NCBI GenBank assembly: GCA_016930595.1
Contig: JAFGGJ010000022.1
Location: 1 to 64,000, forward strand
Source: Planctomycetota bacterium
Lineage (GTDB): Bacteria > Planctomycetota > SZUA-567 > JAFGGJ01
Direction: 5' to 3'
DNA: 64,000 bases
Shown: in pieces, positions 19,728 to 29,043 of the stretch
Layout: each line of letters begins with the position of its first letter
Numbering within the stretch: the first letter of the stretch is position 1
Notes under the pieces: model-generated
Database searches by the model: none
Seen by the model: only the letters and a program-made list of their open reading frames with translations
What the model was told of the DNA's origin: nothing
Made by a program: the position numbers and the translations under genes

Positions 19728-21140
19728 GTGAATACGAACGGGACAGCCGAGCGGAAAAGCTGGTGGAAGCGCCGCAGCGGAGCCGAGAAGGCGCTGGCGA
19801 TATCGGCGGCGGTCATGGGGATAATGCTGACGGCGGGGGTCGTGGCGGTGGTGGTTGGCGTGGGTTCGGCGCGGAGGAACATGAGGCAGGCGGAAGCCGA
19901 AGCACGAAGGCTGGGCCTGCCGCTGACGCTGGCGGACGTGGTGCAGGAGCCCGTGCCCGACGAGGACAACGCGGCCGAACTGTATGACGAGGCGGCCCGC
20001 CTGATAGACCTGCTGGAGTGCGATGACAAGACGGGGCATTACTACGAGACGGCAAGGAACATAACGTGGGGCTATCCTTTCGCGGAGAGGGACAGGCTGA
20101 AGGAATTGATGAAAGAAGACAAGGAGGGGAAGTTCTTCGAAGCCTGCGGAGAAGGATTCGCCCTGATGGCGGAAGGAGCGAGGCGGAAGACGGCCCGGTG
20201 GGAGCGCATCGCGCCCGGGACGCAGTTGATGTCGGTGGAACTGGGGTCGCTGGGCGCAGCGGCGCGGAACGGCAGGCTGGTGTCGATGGCGGCTGTAGTG
20301 GACGGCGAGAGGGGGGAATACGGGAAGGCGGTGGACAAGATAGAGATGCTCCTGGGCATGGAAGGACAGTTGAAGAACGAGCCGATGGTCATGACGCTGG
20401 TGATCAGGATAGTGCAGCGGAAGAACGCGTTTGTGGCCGGGAGGGAACTCCTGAACATGCGGATGGGGAGCGGGGAACTCGACAGGCTGGCGGAGGCGCT
20501 GGACGGGCCTTCTGACGACGGGGGGCTTAAGGAGAGTCTGGGGGTGGAGCTGGTCAGCAGTCTGCAGGTGCTCGACATGGCGGCCCGCGGGGAGACGGAG
20601 GCGGTAACGGGAACGCCCGGCAGGAACGCGGCGATGCCGCTGCTGAAGCCGATAGTGGACGCAAACCGTGCGAAGGTGCTGGAGTACTGGGTCAGGATAT
20701 GGCCGGAGATAGAGGTGCCTTTGAAAGGAGGGATAACCGACCCCGAGAGAATGCTGAAAAAAAGCAGCAAAGTGTACATGTTTTTCCGGATGCTTACGCC
20801 GTGTGCGCAGTATGTGCCGTACACGTGGTGCCAGGGGTGCGCGATGCGGGACCTGTTGAAACTCGGGACGGCGTGCAGGCGTTTCGAGGCGAAAAAGGGG
20901 AGACTGCCGGAGAAGCTGGAGGAACTGGCGGCGGAAGGCCTGCTGGAGGAACTGCCGAGGGATCCTTTCCTGGGAAGGGAGTATCGATACGACGGAATTG
21001 CCGGCGGAGTGGGGCTGTGGAGCATAGGGCGCAACATGGTCGACGACGAGGGCGCCGAGGGCGAAGACGAGGAGGAGGGGGATATCGTACTGGAACTCAG
21101 GCCGCTGGGCGAAGATGCGTCCAGCGGGCCGGATGCTTGA
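19728..21140 (+). CDS. Uncharacterised membrane-anchored protein
   Basis: Long ORF with single N-terminal TM (ALAISAAVMGIMLTAGVVAVVVGV); GTG start at 19728 preferred over the ATG at 19668, which lies upstream of a candidate -10. Confidence 0.65.
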   Translation: MNTNGTAERKSWWKRRSGAEKALAISAAVMGIMLTAGVVAVVVGVGSARRNMRQAEAEARRLGLPLTLADVVQEPVPDEDNAAELYDEAARLIDLLECDDKTGHYYETARNITWGYPFAERDRLKELMKEDKEGKFFEACGEGFALMAEGARRKTARWERIAPGTQLMSVELGSLGAAARNGRLVSMAAVVDGERGEYGKAVDKIEMLLGMEGQLKNEPMVMTLVIRIVQRKNAFVAGRELLNMRMGSGELDRLAEALDGPSDDGGLKESLGVELVSSLQVLDMAARGETEAVTGTPGRNAAMPLLKPIVDANRAKVLEYWVRIWPEIEVPLKGGITDPERMLKKSSKVYMFFRMLTPCAQYVPYTWCQGCAMRDLLKLGTACRRFEAKKGRLPEKLEELAAEGLLEELPRDPFLGREYRYDGIAGGVGLWSIGRNMVDDEGAEGEDEEEGDIVLELRPLGEDASSGPDA

Positions 21141-21165
21141 CCGGCGGCGGCGGCGGCGGTACTAT
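21137..21165 (+). promoter_or_regulatory. sigma70-type promoter TTGACC-17-TACTAT for mlaE
   Basis: -35 at 21137-21142, 17-nt spacer, -10 at 21160-21165; ATG at 21173. Confidence 0.65.
21142..21159 (+). repeat. (CGG)6 trinucleotide repeat forming the promoter spacer
   Basis: Six exact CGG units read directly between the -35 and -10 elements. Confidence 0.9.
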
Positions 21166-21172
21166 TTGGTAG

Positions 21173-21961
21173 ATGCAACTGCTAAGGGACACATTCGATT
21201 TTTTTGCGGAGATAGTACGTTCGGCAGGGCGTGCGGGGATACTTTTCTGGGCGGCGGTGGTGCGGATAGGCTGGGTGCTGCGGCCGAGGACTCTGAAGAA
21301 AGTAGTGCGCCAGGAGTTCATCTGCGGGGTGGCGTCGATACCGGTGGTGACCATAACGGCGCTGTTCAGCGGGATGGTGATAGCCGGCCAGACCGGGTAC
21401 GAGCTGAAGCGTTTCGGCCTGGTGCAGACGTTGGGATCAATAGTCGGCGTGGCGATGTGCCGCGAGATGGGCCCCGTGTTGACGGCGATAGTGGTGGCCG
21501 GGTTCGTGGGCGGCGGCATGGCGAGCGTACTGGGGACGATGAAGGTGAACGAAGAGATAGACGCCCTGGACGTGATGGGGATAGACCCGGTGCGCTACCT
21601 GATAGTGCCGAGGCTCGCTGCGATGTTCATAGCGGCGCCGGCGTTGACCGTGTACGCCGACATCGTGGGCATAATGGGCGGTGCGATGGTGTCCAAATAC
21701 CAGCTCGACCTGCCGTACGACGTGTTCAAGAGCTGGATGCTGGAGACGCTGAGGGTACAGGACATCACGTTCGGCATACTGAAGGGGTTCGTGTTCGGGA
21801 CCATAATAACGATGGTGGCATGCGAGCAGGGGTTTTCGACGCGGGGCGGTGCGGAAGGGGTGGGAAGGGCCACGATGAGGAGCGTGGTGTATTCGTTCCT
21901 GATGATCCTGGTGGCCAACTACGTGCTGTTCAGCCTGATATACAAGCCGTTTTTCACGTAA
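21173..21961 (+). CDS. mlaE: MlaE family ABC transporter permease
   Basis: LFSGMVIAGQTGYELKRFG...VAMCREMGPVLTAIVVAGFVGGGMASVLGTMKVNEEIDALDVMGIDPVRYLIVPR. Confidence 0.93.
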   Translation: MQLLRDTFDFFAEIVRSAGRAGILFWAAVVRIGWVLRPRTLKKVVRQEFICGVASIPVVTITALFSGMVIAGQTGYELKRFGLVQTLGSIVGVAMCREMGPVLTAIVVAGFVGGGMASVLGTMKVNEEIDALDVMGIDPVRYLIVPRLAAMFIAAPALTVYADIVGIMGGAMVSKYQLDLPYDVFKSWMLETLRVQDITFGILKGFVFGTIITMVACEQGFSTRGGAEGVGRATMRSVVYSFLMILVANYVLFSLIYKPFFT

Positions 21962-21974
21962 AGGAGCCGCGGCG

Positions 21975-22898
21975 GTGCTGCTGAAAGCGTTCGAAAGAGC
22001 GGGAAAGCCGTTGAAAGGGAACCTTCATTCGCACACGAAGGTCAGCGACGGCCCGATGGAGCCGCGGGAACTGGCCGCGGCATACCGGGAGAAGGGCTAC
22101 GATTTTCTGGTGTTCACGGACCACAGGAAGGTCATCGAGGACGCCGAAAGCTACGGCGACGGGAAGTTCCTTGTAATCCGCGGGGCGGAACTGCACCCGG
22201 AGAATCCTTACGGGGGAGGGATGTATCATTTTGTCGCCGTGGATCTTGCCGCCGACTGCGATACGGCGGGCAGGCATCCGCAGGAAGTCATAGACCGGGT
22301 GACCGGGGCGGGATCGCTGGTGTACCTGGCGCACCCGTCGTGGAGCGGGCACGGGCGGGCCGACCTTTTCCCCCTGCACGGGTATCACGGGGTGGAAGTC
22401 GCGAATTACGGGTGCAGGGAAGTGGACCGGATGGTGTCGGAAGACCAGTGGGACGACCTGAACAGTTGGCAGGGACTTACGAACGGCATAGCCGTGGACG
22501 ACGGCCATCGGGTGAACGACATCGGCGGGGCGTGGGTCATGGTGAACGCGGGCGGCAACACGGTGAAAGAGATAAAGACGGCGCTGGCGGAGGGGAGGTT
22601 CTATTCGTCGACGGGGCCGGAGATCTACTCGGTGGAAGTGGAAGCTGCCGACGTCGCGAAGGCGGAAGGGACGGTGCCGGGGACGAGGATAAGGGTGAAG
22701 TCTTCGCCCATTGTCAGGGCCTACCTGCGGAGCGTGCCGACGCACGGGGCGTTCATTGAAGGGGATGAAACCGGGGAGGTGGAATTCACGACCAGGAGAA
22801 GGGACTTGTTCTACCGGGTGGTTGTGGAGGACGGCAGGGGACGGCGGGCGTGGAGCAATCCGTTCGTGCCGGAGCGATTGTTCGAGGTGAAGACATGA
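21975..22898 (+). CDS. PHP domain metal-dependent hydrolase
   Basis: GNLHSHTKVSDGPMEPRELAAAYREKGYDFLVFTDHRKV; VYLAHPSW; GTG start. Confidence 0.85.
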   Translation: MLLKAFERAGKPLKGNLHSHTKVSDGPMEPRELAAAYREKGYDFLVFTDHRKVIEDAESYGDGKFLVIRGAELHPENPYGGGMYHFVAVDLAADCDTAGRHPQEVIDRVTGAGSLVYLAHPSWSGHGRADLFPLHGYHGVEVANYGCREVDRMVSEDQWDDLNSWQGLTNGIAVDDGHRVNDIGGAWVMVNAGGNTVKEIKTALAEGRFYSSTGPEIYSVEVEAADVAKAEGTVPGTRIRVKSSPIVRAYLRSVPTHGAFIEGDETGEVEFTTRRRDLFYRVVVEDGRGRRAWSNPFVPERLFEVKT

Positions 22899-24250
22899 GG
22901 GAAGCCATGGCGGCGATGCTGTTGATCGGAGCGTGTCTGCCCGCGGCCTGCGAAGAGACGATGCCGGCCGCGGAAAGCGCCGTGCGGAGCCTGGTGCTGA
23001 ACCTCCAGAAGACCGGCCCCGCCGAGGCCGAGTACGTGGTGAAGTCGGGAGAAACGGCGATTGCCGTGATAAACATCGTGTATGCTCATCCGGTGCTGAA
23101 GATGGCGACCGTACGGGGGGATGAAACCAGCGAACTCTGGGTGGCGGGAGCGGATTCCTACAGCAGGGAGGGGAAAGAGGGGCTCCTGGTGCACAGGGAT
23201 TACCGGGAGGCGCGCAGGCTGGCGGATGAACTGGAGAAAAAGCTGGAGAGCGTGTTCAACGACGCCGCCGCCAACAACATGGCCGGTACCGGCCGGACAC
23301 TCAAAGACGCCTGGAACGCCAATTCGCTGCGCATTGCCCAGATAGGGGCGGTGGCGGACGTCTATTTCATGACCATGGAGGGCGAGTTGTGCGATGCGGG
23401 GGGCTACGCCCACATGGATCCGTCACCGATATGCGCGTTCGGGTGGTTCACTTACCCGGAGGGCGTTGAGGAAGTCCGGGAAGGCGAGGTGTCGGTAAGC
23501 CGCGGGAATACGACGGTCGTCATCGAAACGGCCACGGGATGGCCGCAGCGCGTGGAATGGCGCAGCGGCGGCCGCGTGACGGGCGTGATGGAGAGAACGG
23601 CTTTCAGAAAGGTGAAAACGACGGGGCCGGATCTGCTGCCGCCGGCATGGGAGCGGCAGGCGGCCATAGAAGGCGATGCCTACCGGAAAAGCGACCTTGC
23701 CCGGATAGTTTCGATGCCGTTGTGGATGTACGTCATGGCGGTGTCGCAAAAGGCGGGGAACGACGTGCCGGAACAGGCCGTGGACAAACTGCGCGGGGTG
23801 GCTTTCGCTTACTACGGGGCGATGCTGGATTCGATCCTGGGGAAAGACTTCATCGTGGAGGCGGCGGCGGTATTCGAGCAGGAAGTTTCCGAAAAAGTGG
23901 AAGAGTTGGGCAGGCCGGCGGGCGTGATAACCGCGGCCGATGCAAAGGTGATTTCCGACAAGATAGACGGGACGGTGGTTGAAATAATCGACCGGCAGGG
24001 ACGGATGCTGGCCCGGCAGGGGTACACGGGCGTGGATTTTCTCATGCAGGCGATGGGTGGGAAGCCGCCGAATTCGCTGTCGGCGCTGACACAGGCGGCG
24101 CTGCAGGGTTTTTCGGGGGCGTACAACAGCCGGATCGGAAAACCGGTGCACGGTCTTGTTCGCTGGCATTACAGGGAATACTGGCTGGCGCCGGCGATCG
24201 GGGAAGAGGAGAGGTTGAAGGAAAAAGCGGAGGAGGGAAAGCCCCGGTGA
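22895..24250 (+). CDS. Uncharacterised secreted protein encoded inside the Mla operon
   Basis: N-terminal signal-like MREAMAAMLLIGACLPAACEE; overlaps neighbours by 4 nt on both sides. Confidence 0.7.
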   Translation: MREAMAAMLLIGACLPAACEETMPAAESAVRSLVLNLQKTGPAEAEYVVKSGETAIAVINIVYAHPVLKMATVRGDETSELWVAGADSYSREGKEGLLVHRDYREARRLADELEKKLESVFNDAAANNMAGTGRTLKDAWNANSLRIAQIGAVADVYFMTMEGELCDAGGYAHMDPSPICAFGWFTYPEGVEEVREGEVSVSRGNTTVVIETATGWPQRVEWRSGGRVTGVMERTAFRKVKTTGPDLLPPAWERQAAIEGDAYRKSDLARIVSMPLWMYVMAVSQKAGNDVPEQAVDKLRGVAFAYYGAMLDSILGKDFIVEAAAVFEQEVSEKVEELGRPAGVITAADAKVISDKIDGTVVEIIDRQGRMLARQGYTGVDFLMQAMGGKPPNSLSALTQAALQGFSGAYNSRIGKPVHGLVRWHYREYWLAPAIGEEERLKEKAEEGKPR

Positions 24251-25044
24251 AGCCGGACGGGAACAGGACGGCGATTATCAGGATAAGCGGCCTGCGCAAG
24301 AAGCTGGGCGGGCGCGAGGTATTGAGGGGCGTCGACCTGGAGATATACGAGGGGACTACCACCACGATACTGGGGATATCCGGCTGCGGGAAGACGACGC
24401 TGCTGAAACACGTCATAGGGCTGCACAAGGCGGACGAAGGGACGGTGGAGGTAAAAGGGGTGGACATGAGCCGCGCCGGGCGCGAGGAAGTGCTGGAGGA
24501 GAGGCGCAAGATAGGGATGGTTTTCCAGAATGCGGCGCTGCTGCAGAGCCTGAGCGTGATGGAAAACGTTTCCCTGCCGCTTTATGAGAACACCAGGATG
24601 AGGGTTCCGGAGATACTGAAGATCGCCCGGCAGAAACTGGCGCTGGTGAGGCTTTCCGGGTACGAGGATTATTCCCCGGCGAACCTGTCGGGGGGCATGA
24701 GAAAACGCGCCGGCGTGGCGAGGGCCATAGTCACGGATCCGGACATTATCCTGTACGATGAGCCGACCACGGGGCTGGACCCGATAATCACGAACACGGT
24801 AAACGAACTGATAACGGACATGAAACAGAAACTGCAGGTGACAAGCGTGGTGATAAGCCACGACATCCCCAGCGCGATGCGGACATCGGACTACGTGGCG
24901 ATACTTCACAACGGGCGGATATTCGCCTATGGCACGCCGGAGGAGGTCGGCGGAAGCAGCGATCCGGTGGTGCAGCAGTTTCTGCGCGGCGACACGAAGG
25001 GACCCATTACCGACATGCTGTGGGGCGACGAGGAGGCGGACTGA
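24247..25044 (+). CDS. mlaF: MlaF-type ABC transporter ATP-binding protein
   Basis: GISGCGKTTLLKHVIGL (Walker A), NLSGGMRKRAGVARAIVTDPDIILYDEPTTGLDPI. Confidence 0.93.
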   Translation: MKPDGNRTAIIRISGLRKKLGGREVLRGVDLEIYEGTTTTILGISGCGKTTLLKHVIGLHKADEGTVEVKGVDMSRAGREEVLEERRKIGMVFQNAALLQSLSVMENVSLPLYENTRMRVPEILKIARQKLALVRLSGYEDYSPANLSGGMRKRAGVARAIVTDPDIILYDEPTTGLDPIITNTVNELITDMKQKLQVTSVVISHDIPSAMRTSDYVAILHNGRIFAYGTPEEVGGSSDPVVQQFLRGDTKGPITDMLWGDEEAD

Positions 25045-25046
25045 AC

Positions 25047-26828
25047 ATGCGTCTGCGCAAAGCGTGCATAGCTGCCGTGCTGGCCGCCGCCGCCACGGGC
25101 TGCAGCGTGGACCAGGTGGGACTCGAATATCCTCCGGGCATGACGGAAATGCTGCATCTTTCGGCGCTGACGGGCGAAGAAGACCGGATGGATACCAGGC
25201 GCGGCGAGCCCGGCGATACGGCGGCGGGCCTGCCGCCGCTGTGCTCGGTGTCGCGCAACGAGCGCGAGGACACGGTGGCAACGGACGTCGTGTACCCGTT
25301 GTTTTCCTACCGGCGGCGGAAGGACGTGAGGGAGACGGCGTTCAGGCCCCTGTTCTACGTCAAGCAGGACCCGGTGGAGAACCGCACGGACGCGTGGTTC
25401 ATATATCCGCTGGGCAGGTACAGGAGGGTGGGGAAGAACCGGTATTTTTCGTTCTGGCCGTTCTACTGGAACAAGCAGTACCACGCGGGCAGGCACGTGA
25501 ACCACAAGCCGGAGCCGTCAACGGGGTCCCTGGAGGAATTCGCGGAAAGAAAAACCCTGCCCGGAGAGACTATGGACCTGGACTGGGCGCTGTACCCGAT
25601 TCTGTTCGGCGGGGCGGACCAGGAGCACGGGAAGTACTTCGCGTTCTTCCCCGTAGGGGGCATGATCAAGGGCATGCTGGGGAAGGAGTGGATGCGTTTC
25701 GTCCTGTTCCCGCTCTACCTGGAGAGTTATGACAAAAGGTATCATTCCTGGAACGTGATATGGCCGGTGTTCGGGTATTGGCGGGGGCCGGACCAGCGTG
25801 GGTGGCGGTTCTGGCCGATATGCGGGTCGAACGTCCGGGAGGGGAAGTTTTCCAGGAAGTTCTTTCTGTGGCCGCTGGGCGTGTGGTGGCGGGTCGGCCT
25901 GGACCTCGATAATTCCACCACGGTGTTCACGCTGCTGCCCTTCTACGGACAGATGGACAACAAGCACCTGCATATAAAGACGGTGATGTGGCCGTTCTTC
26001 AGCAGGAAGTACGACGACAGGCGGGGACTGGTGGAATGGCACTGTCCGTGGCCGATCTATTCATGCACGCGCGGGCATGGGCTCGAGGGCGTCAAGGTGT
26101 GGCCGTTCTTCGGATACAGGGCGTCGAATTCGCAGCGCAACCTTACGGTCATGTGGCCTCTGTACACCCGGACGCTGAAGAGAGAGGAGGCGCGGACGAC
26201 GCTGACGCGATCGTCGTGCCTGGTTTTCTACCAGTGGACGGAGAAGTGGCGGGAATACGACCTGGGGGACAAGACGGTTGTGGCGGCGCCTCCCAGGAAC
26301 GACACGGGGACGATATTCGGCGAGAGATGGGTGCCGGACCCGCGTTTTGAAGAACCTGCGACGGACCCGAGGCTTATCGGGGCGCCTTACGAAGAGTATG
26401 AGAGGACGTTCTGGAAAGTGTGGCCGATCTGCCACTACAGGAAAGGCGCCGACGGCAGCAGGGCGTTCCAGATGCTGTCGCCGCTGCCGTGGCGGGGCAG
26501 CCCCGGGAGTGCGAACACGTATGCGCCTTTCTGGACGCTCTACCGATGGCAGCAGGACGGCGAGGGGCAGATTCGGGAATACGCCTTGTTCGGACTGTAT
26601 CACAACATCCGCGACGATCACATGCGGGACGTGAACGTACTGGGTCTGGTGCAGTACAGGCGGGAAGGGTGGTACTACAAGAAGTTCTTTGTGCTGGGGG
26701 GGCTTGTGGGATACGAACGCGTGGGATATGATAAAGGCATGAGGTTCCTGTGGATACCTGTGAACCGTATAGGGCGGGACGAATGGGACAGGTACAGGAG
26801 CGGGGGCTTCATGGAGGAGGAGCAATGA
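25047..26828 (+). CDS. Putative lipoprotein with about 19 degenerate aromatic/Trp-Pro repeats
   Basis: Lipobox AAVLAAAATGC; repeated hydrophobic-W-P-hydrophobic-aromatic motifs (FWPFYW, IWPVFGYW, RFWPICG, LWPLGVW, MWPFFSR, PWPIYS, VWPFFGYR, MWPLYTR, VWPICHYR). Confidence 0.8.
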   Translation: MRLRKACIAAVLAAAATGCSVDQVGLEYPPGMTEMLHLSALTGEEDRMDTRRGEPGDTAAGLPPLCSVSRNEREDTVATDVVYPLFSYRRRKDVRETAFRPLFYVKQDPVENRTDAWFIYPLGRYRRVGKNRYFSFWPFYWNKQYHAGRHVNHKPEPSTGSLEEFAERKTLPGETMDLDWALYPILFGGADQEHGKYFAFFPVGGMIKGMLGKEWMRFVLFPLYLESYDKRYHSWNVIWPVFGYWRGPDQRGWRFWPICGSNVREGKFSRKFFLWPLGVWWRVGLDLDNSTTVFTLLPFYGQMDNKHLHIKTVMWPFFSRKYDDRRGLVEWHCPWPIYSCTRGHGLEGVKVWPFFGYRASNSQRNLTVMWPLYTRTLKREEARTTLTRSSCLVFYQWTEKWREYDLGDKTVVAAPPRNDTGTIFGERWVPDPRFEEPATDPRLIGAPYEEYERTFWKVWPICHYRKGADGSRAFQMLSPLPWRGSPGSANTYAPFWTLYRWQQDGEGQIREYALFGLYHNIRDDHMRDVNVLGLVQYRREGWYYKKFFVLGGLVGYERVGYDKGMRFLWIPVNRIGRDEWDRYRSGGFMEEEQ

Positions 26829-27916
26829 AGGAAGCTGTTGTCGGGATCTTCCTGTTCATAGCGCTGCTGCTGATGATAATGCTCACGTACTTTTCCGATG
26901 ACGAGCACAAGCTGTTCAACAAGCCGCAGTTCAAGGGATACAAGGCCCGCTTTGAGACGGTGGTCGGCCTGAGGGAGGGCGACCCGGTGTACCTGTCGGG
27001 GCTCAAGGTGGGAAGGATAACCGGCACGTCGCTTGTGGACACCGAGAACGAGACGACGCTCGTGGAAGTATCGTTCGAAGTGGATACCAAGTACGTGGTG
27101 CGGACGGATACGAAGGCCCGGATACAGATGACGAGCCTGATGGGCGGCAAGATGCTTTCCCTTACTCCGGGGACGCCCGGCGCCCCCCCCATGAAGGAAG
27201 GGAACGTGATAGAGACGGCCGAAGCGGTGGACATCGACACGCTGATAGTCAGTGCGACACAGACGCTGGCGAACATCGGGGGCACCGTGGAAGAAGTCAG
27301 GCCCGCCCTGTCGAAAACGATAGGCAACCTGCAGCGGATAACCGACGGTGTCGAGCCGGACAGGGTCAGGAAGATAGTCGAAGACATACAGCAGACGGCG
27401 GCGAACTTCCGTGAGATATCCGAGAAAGTGAACAAGGGCGAGGGCACGGTGGCGCGCCTGATAAACGACCCCGACCTCGGCGCCGACGTGAAGAAAGCCG
27501 TGGGGGACCTTACGCGGACCGTCGAAGACATAAGGAAAATCATGGCGGACGTGGAAGCTGGCAAGGGGACGGTAGGAGTGCTGTTGAAAGACCCCGAAAC
27601 GGCTGAACGCGTGAAGGAGATCGCCAAGGACATCCGGGACATAACGAAGCGGCTGTCCGAAGGCCAGGGGACGCTGGGTCTCCTGATAAACGAGCCGGAC
27701 GTGTACAAGGATCTCTCGTCTGCGGTAAAGAATATCAACGACGTGACCGGCAAGCTGGCTTCCACGGAGGGCACGCTGGGCGGCCTGATAAACGACCCCG
27801 AGGTCTATTTTGAGATAAAGCGCGTTCTGACGGAAGCCCGCGAGGCCGTTGAGGACGCCCGTGAGCAGGCGCCGCTGTCGGCGTTCGGCAGCCTGATATT
27901 CGGGGCCATACAATAG
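26825..27916 (+). CDS. mlaD: MlaD/MCE-domain substrate-binding protein with C-terminal repeats
   Basis: N-terminal TM, 'FKGYKARFETVVGLREGDPVYLSGLKVGRITG' MCE motif; C-terminal 'GxGTxGxLxxDPxxxxx' repeats. Confidence 0.9.
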   Translation: MKEAVVGIFLFIALLLMIMLTYFSDDEHKLFNKPQFKGYKARFETVVGLREGDPVYLSGLKVGRITGTSLVDTENETTLVEVSFEVDTKYVVRTDTKARIQMTSLMGGKMLSLTPGTPGAPPMKEGNVIETAEAVDIDTLIVSATQTLANIGGTVEEVRPALSKTIGNLQRITDGVEPDRVRKIVEDIQQTAANFREISEKVNKGEGTVARLINDPDLGADVKKAVGDLTRTVEDIRKIMADVEAGKGTVGVLLKDPETAERVKEIAKDIRDITKRLSEGQGTLGLLINEPDVYKDLSSAVKNINDVTGKLASTEGTLGGLINDPEVYFEIKRVLTEAREAVEDAREQAPLSAFGSLIFGAIQ

Positions 27917-27953
27917 GGCCGGACGATTCCGCAGAAGACCCGGAAGGTAGAGC

Positions 27954-29021
27954 ATGCATCGTCTTGAGATCGCCCTGACAGGCTTCCCCGGGAGCGGCAA
28001 GACCACGCTGTGGAACGCGCTTACCGGGAGTTCCCGGCCGACCGGCGACTACATGGGCCGGCCCCACGTTGAAAAGGGGGTGTTTCTCGTTCCGGACGGG
28101 AGGCTGGGCGAATTCGGGACGGCGATCAAGTCGAAGAAGACGGTGCCTTTCCATGCCGACGTGTACGACGTGACCGGCCTGATATCCATGGAAGGCGGCC
28201 GCGCTGCCGTGTCGGACGAACTCCTTTCGACGGTGAGGCACGCGGACCTGCTTGTGCTGGTGCTGAGGGCGTTCAGCTCCGGCGGCCATCCGGGCGGAGC
28301 CCCGAGGCCCGCCGACGAACTGGCGGCGCTTCTGGAGGAATTGCACTTCAGGGACATAAACCTTCTGGACAACCGCGTCAGCCGCATCGAGGAAACGGTG
28401 GCCAAGCCCGTGCCCAACCGGGACGAACTGAAAGCGGAGTCGGTGCTCTGCCGGCGCCTGCTGCAGGAACTGGAAAGCGGCGGACGGCCGCGGCCGGAAT
28501 CCCTGACCGGAGCCGAACGCGGGATGCTGAAAGGCTACCGGCTGTTTTCGCTGATGCCGCTGCTGGTGTTTGTCAACACGGGTTCGGAGGCGGGTATCGG
28601 CGCACTCGACACGGGAGGACTGTCCGCGGTGGGATATCCCGCAGCCATGGAAAGCGAACTTGCCGGGTTCGGCGGCGAGGAGGAAGCGGCCATGCGCAGT
28701 GAACTGGGCCTGCAGGCAGACATGGCGCACGTTTTTGCGGAGGGAATGAAGGAAGCCCTGGACCTGGTGTACTTCTACACCGGGAGCGAGAAGGAAGCCA
28801 ACGCATGGGCCCTCTACAACGGGGACAACGCTCTCGAGGCGGCCGGTACGATCCACAGCGACATAGCGCAGGGATTCATAAGGGCGGAGGTCACACCGGT
28901 CGACGCGATAATCCGGCACGGGGGCTATTCCGGGGCAAAGAAAGCCAACGCCACCCGCGAAGAAGGCAGGGAATACGTGATGCTCGACGGGGACGTGATC
29001 ACGGTCCGGTTCAGCAGGTAG
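27954..29021 (+). CDS. Divergent YchF/OBG-like GTPase with TGS domain
   Basis: GFPGSGKTTLWNALTG Walker A; C-terminal EKEANAWALYNGDNALEAAGTIHSDIAQGFIRAEVTPVDAIIRHGGYSGAKKANATREEGREYVMLDGDVITVRFS resembles YchF TGS region. Confidence 0.8.
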   Translation: MHRLEIALTGFPGSGKTTLWNALTGSSRPTGDYMGRPHVEKGVFLVPDGRLGEFGTAIKSKKTVPFHADVYDVTGLISMEGGRAAVSDELLSTVRHADLLVLVLRAFSSGGHPGGAPRPADELAALLEELHFRDINLLDNRVSRIEETVAKPVPNRDELKAESVLCRRLLQELESGGRPRPESLTGAERGMLKGYRLFSLMPLLVFVNTGSEAGIGALDTGGLSAVGYPAAMESELAGFGGEEEAAMRSELGLQADMAHVFAEGMKEALDLVYFYTGSEKEANAWALYNGDNALEAAGTIHSDIAQGFIRAEVTPVDAIIRHGGYSGAKKANATREEGREYVMLDGDVITVRFSR

Positions 29022-29043
29022 CGGAAGCCGCGTTGCGGGACGT

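Noticed and set aside
21142-21159. CGG tract as a coding repeat
   Set aside because: It lies after the stop codon (21138-21140) of the upstream gene and before the mlaE ATG, so it is intergenic; treated as a promoter spacer instead.
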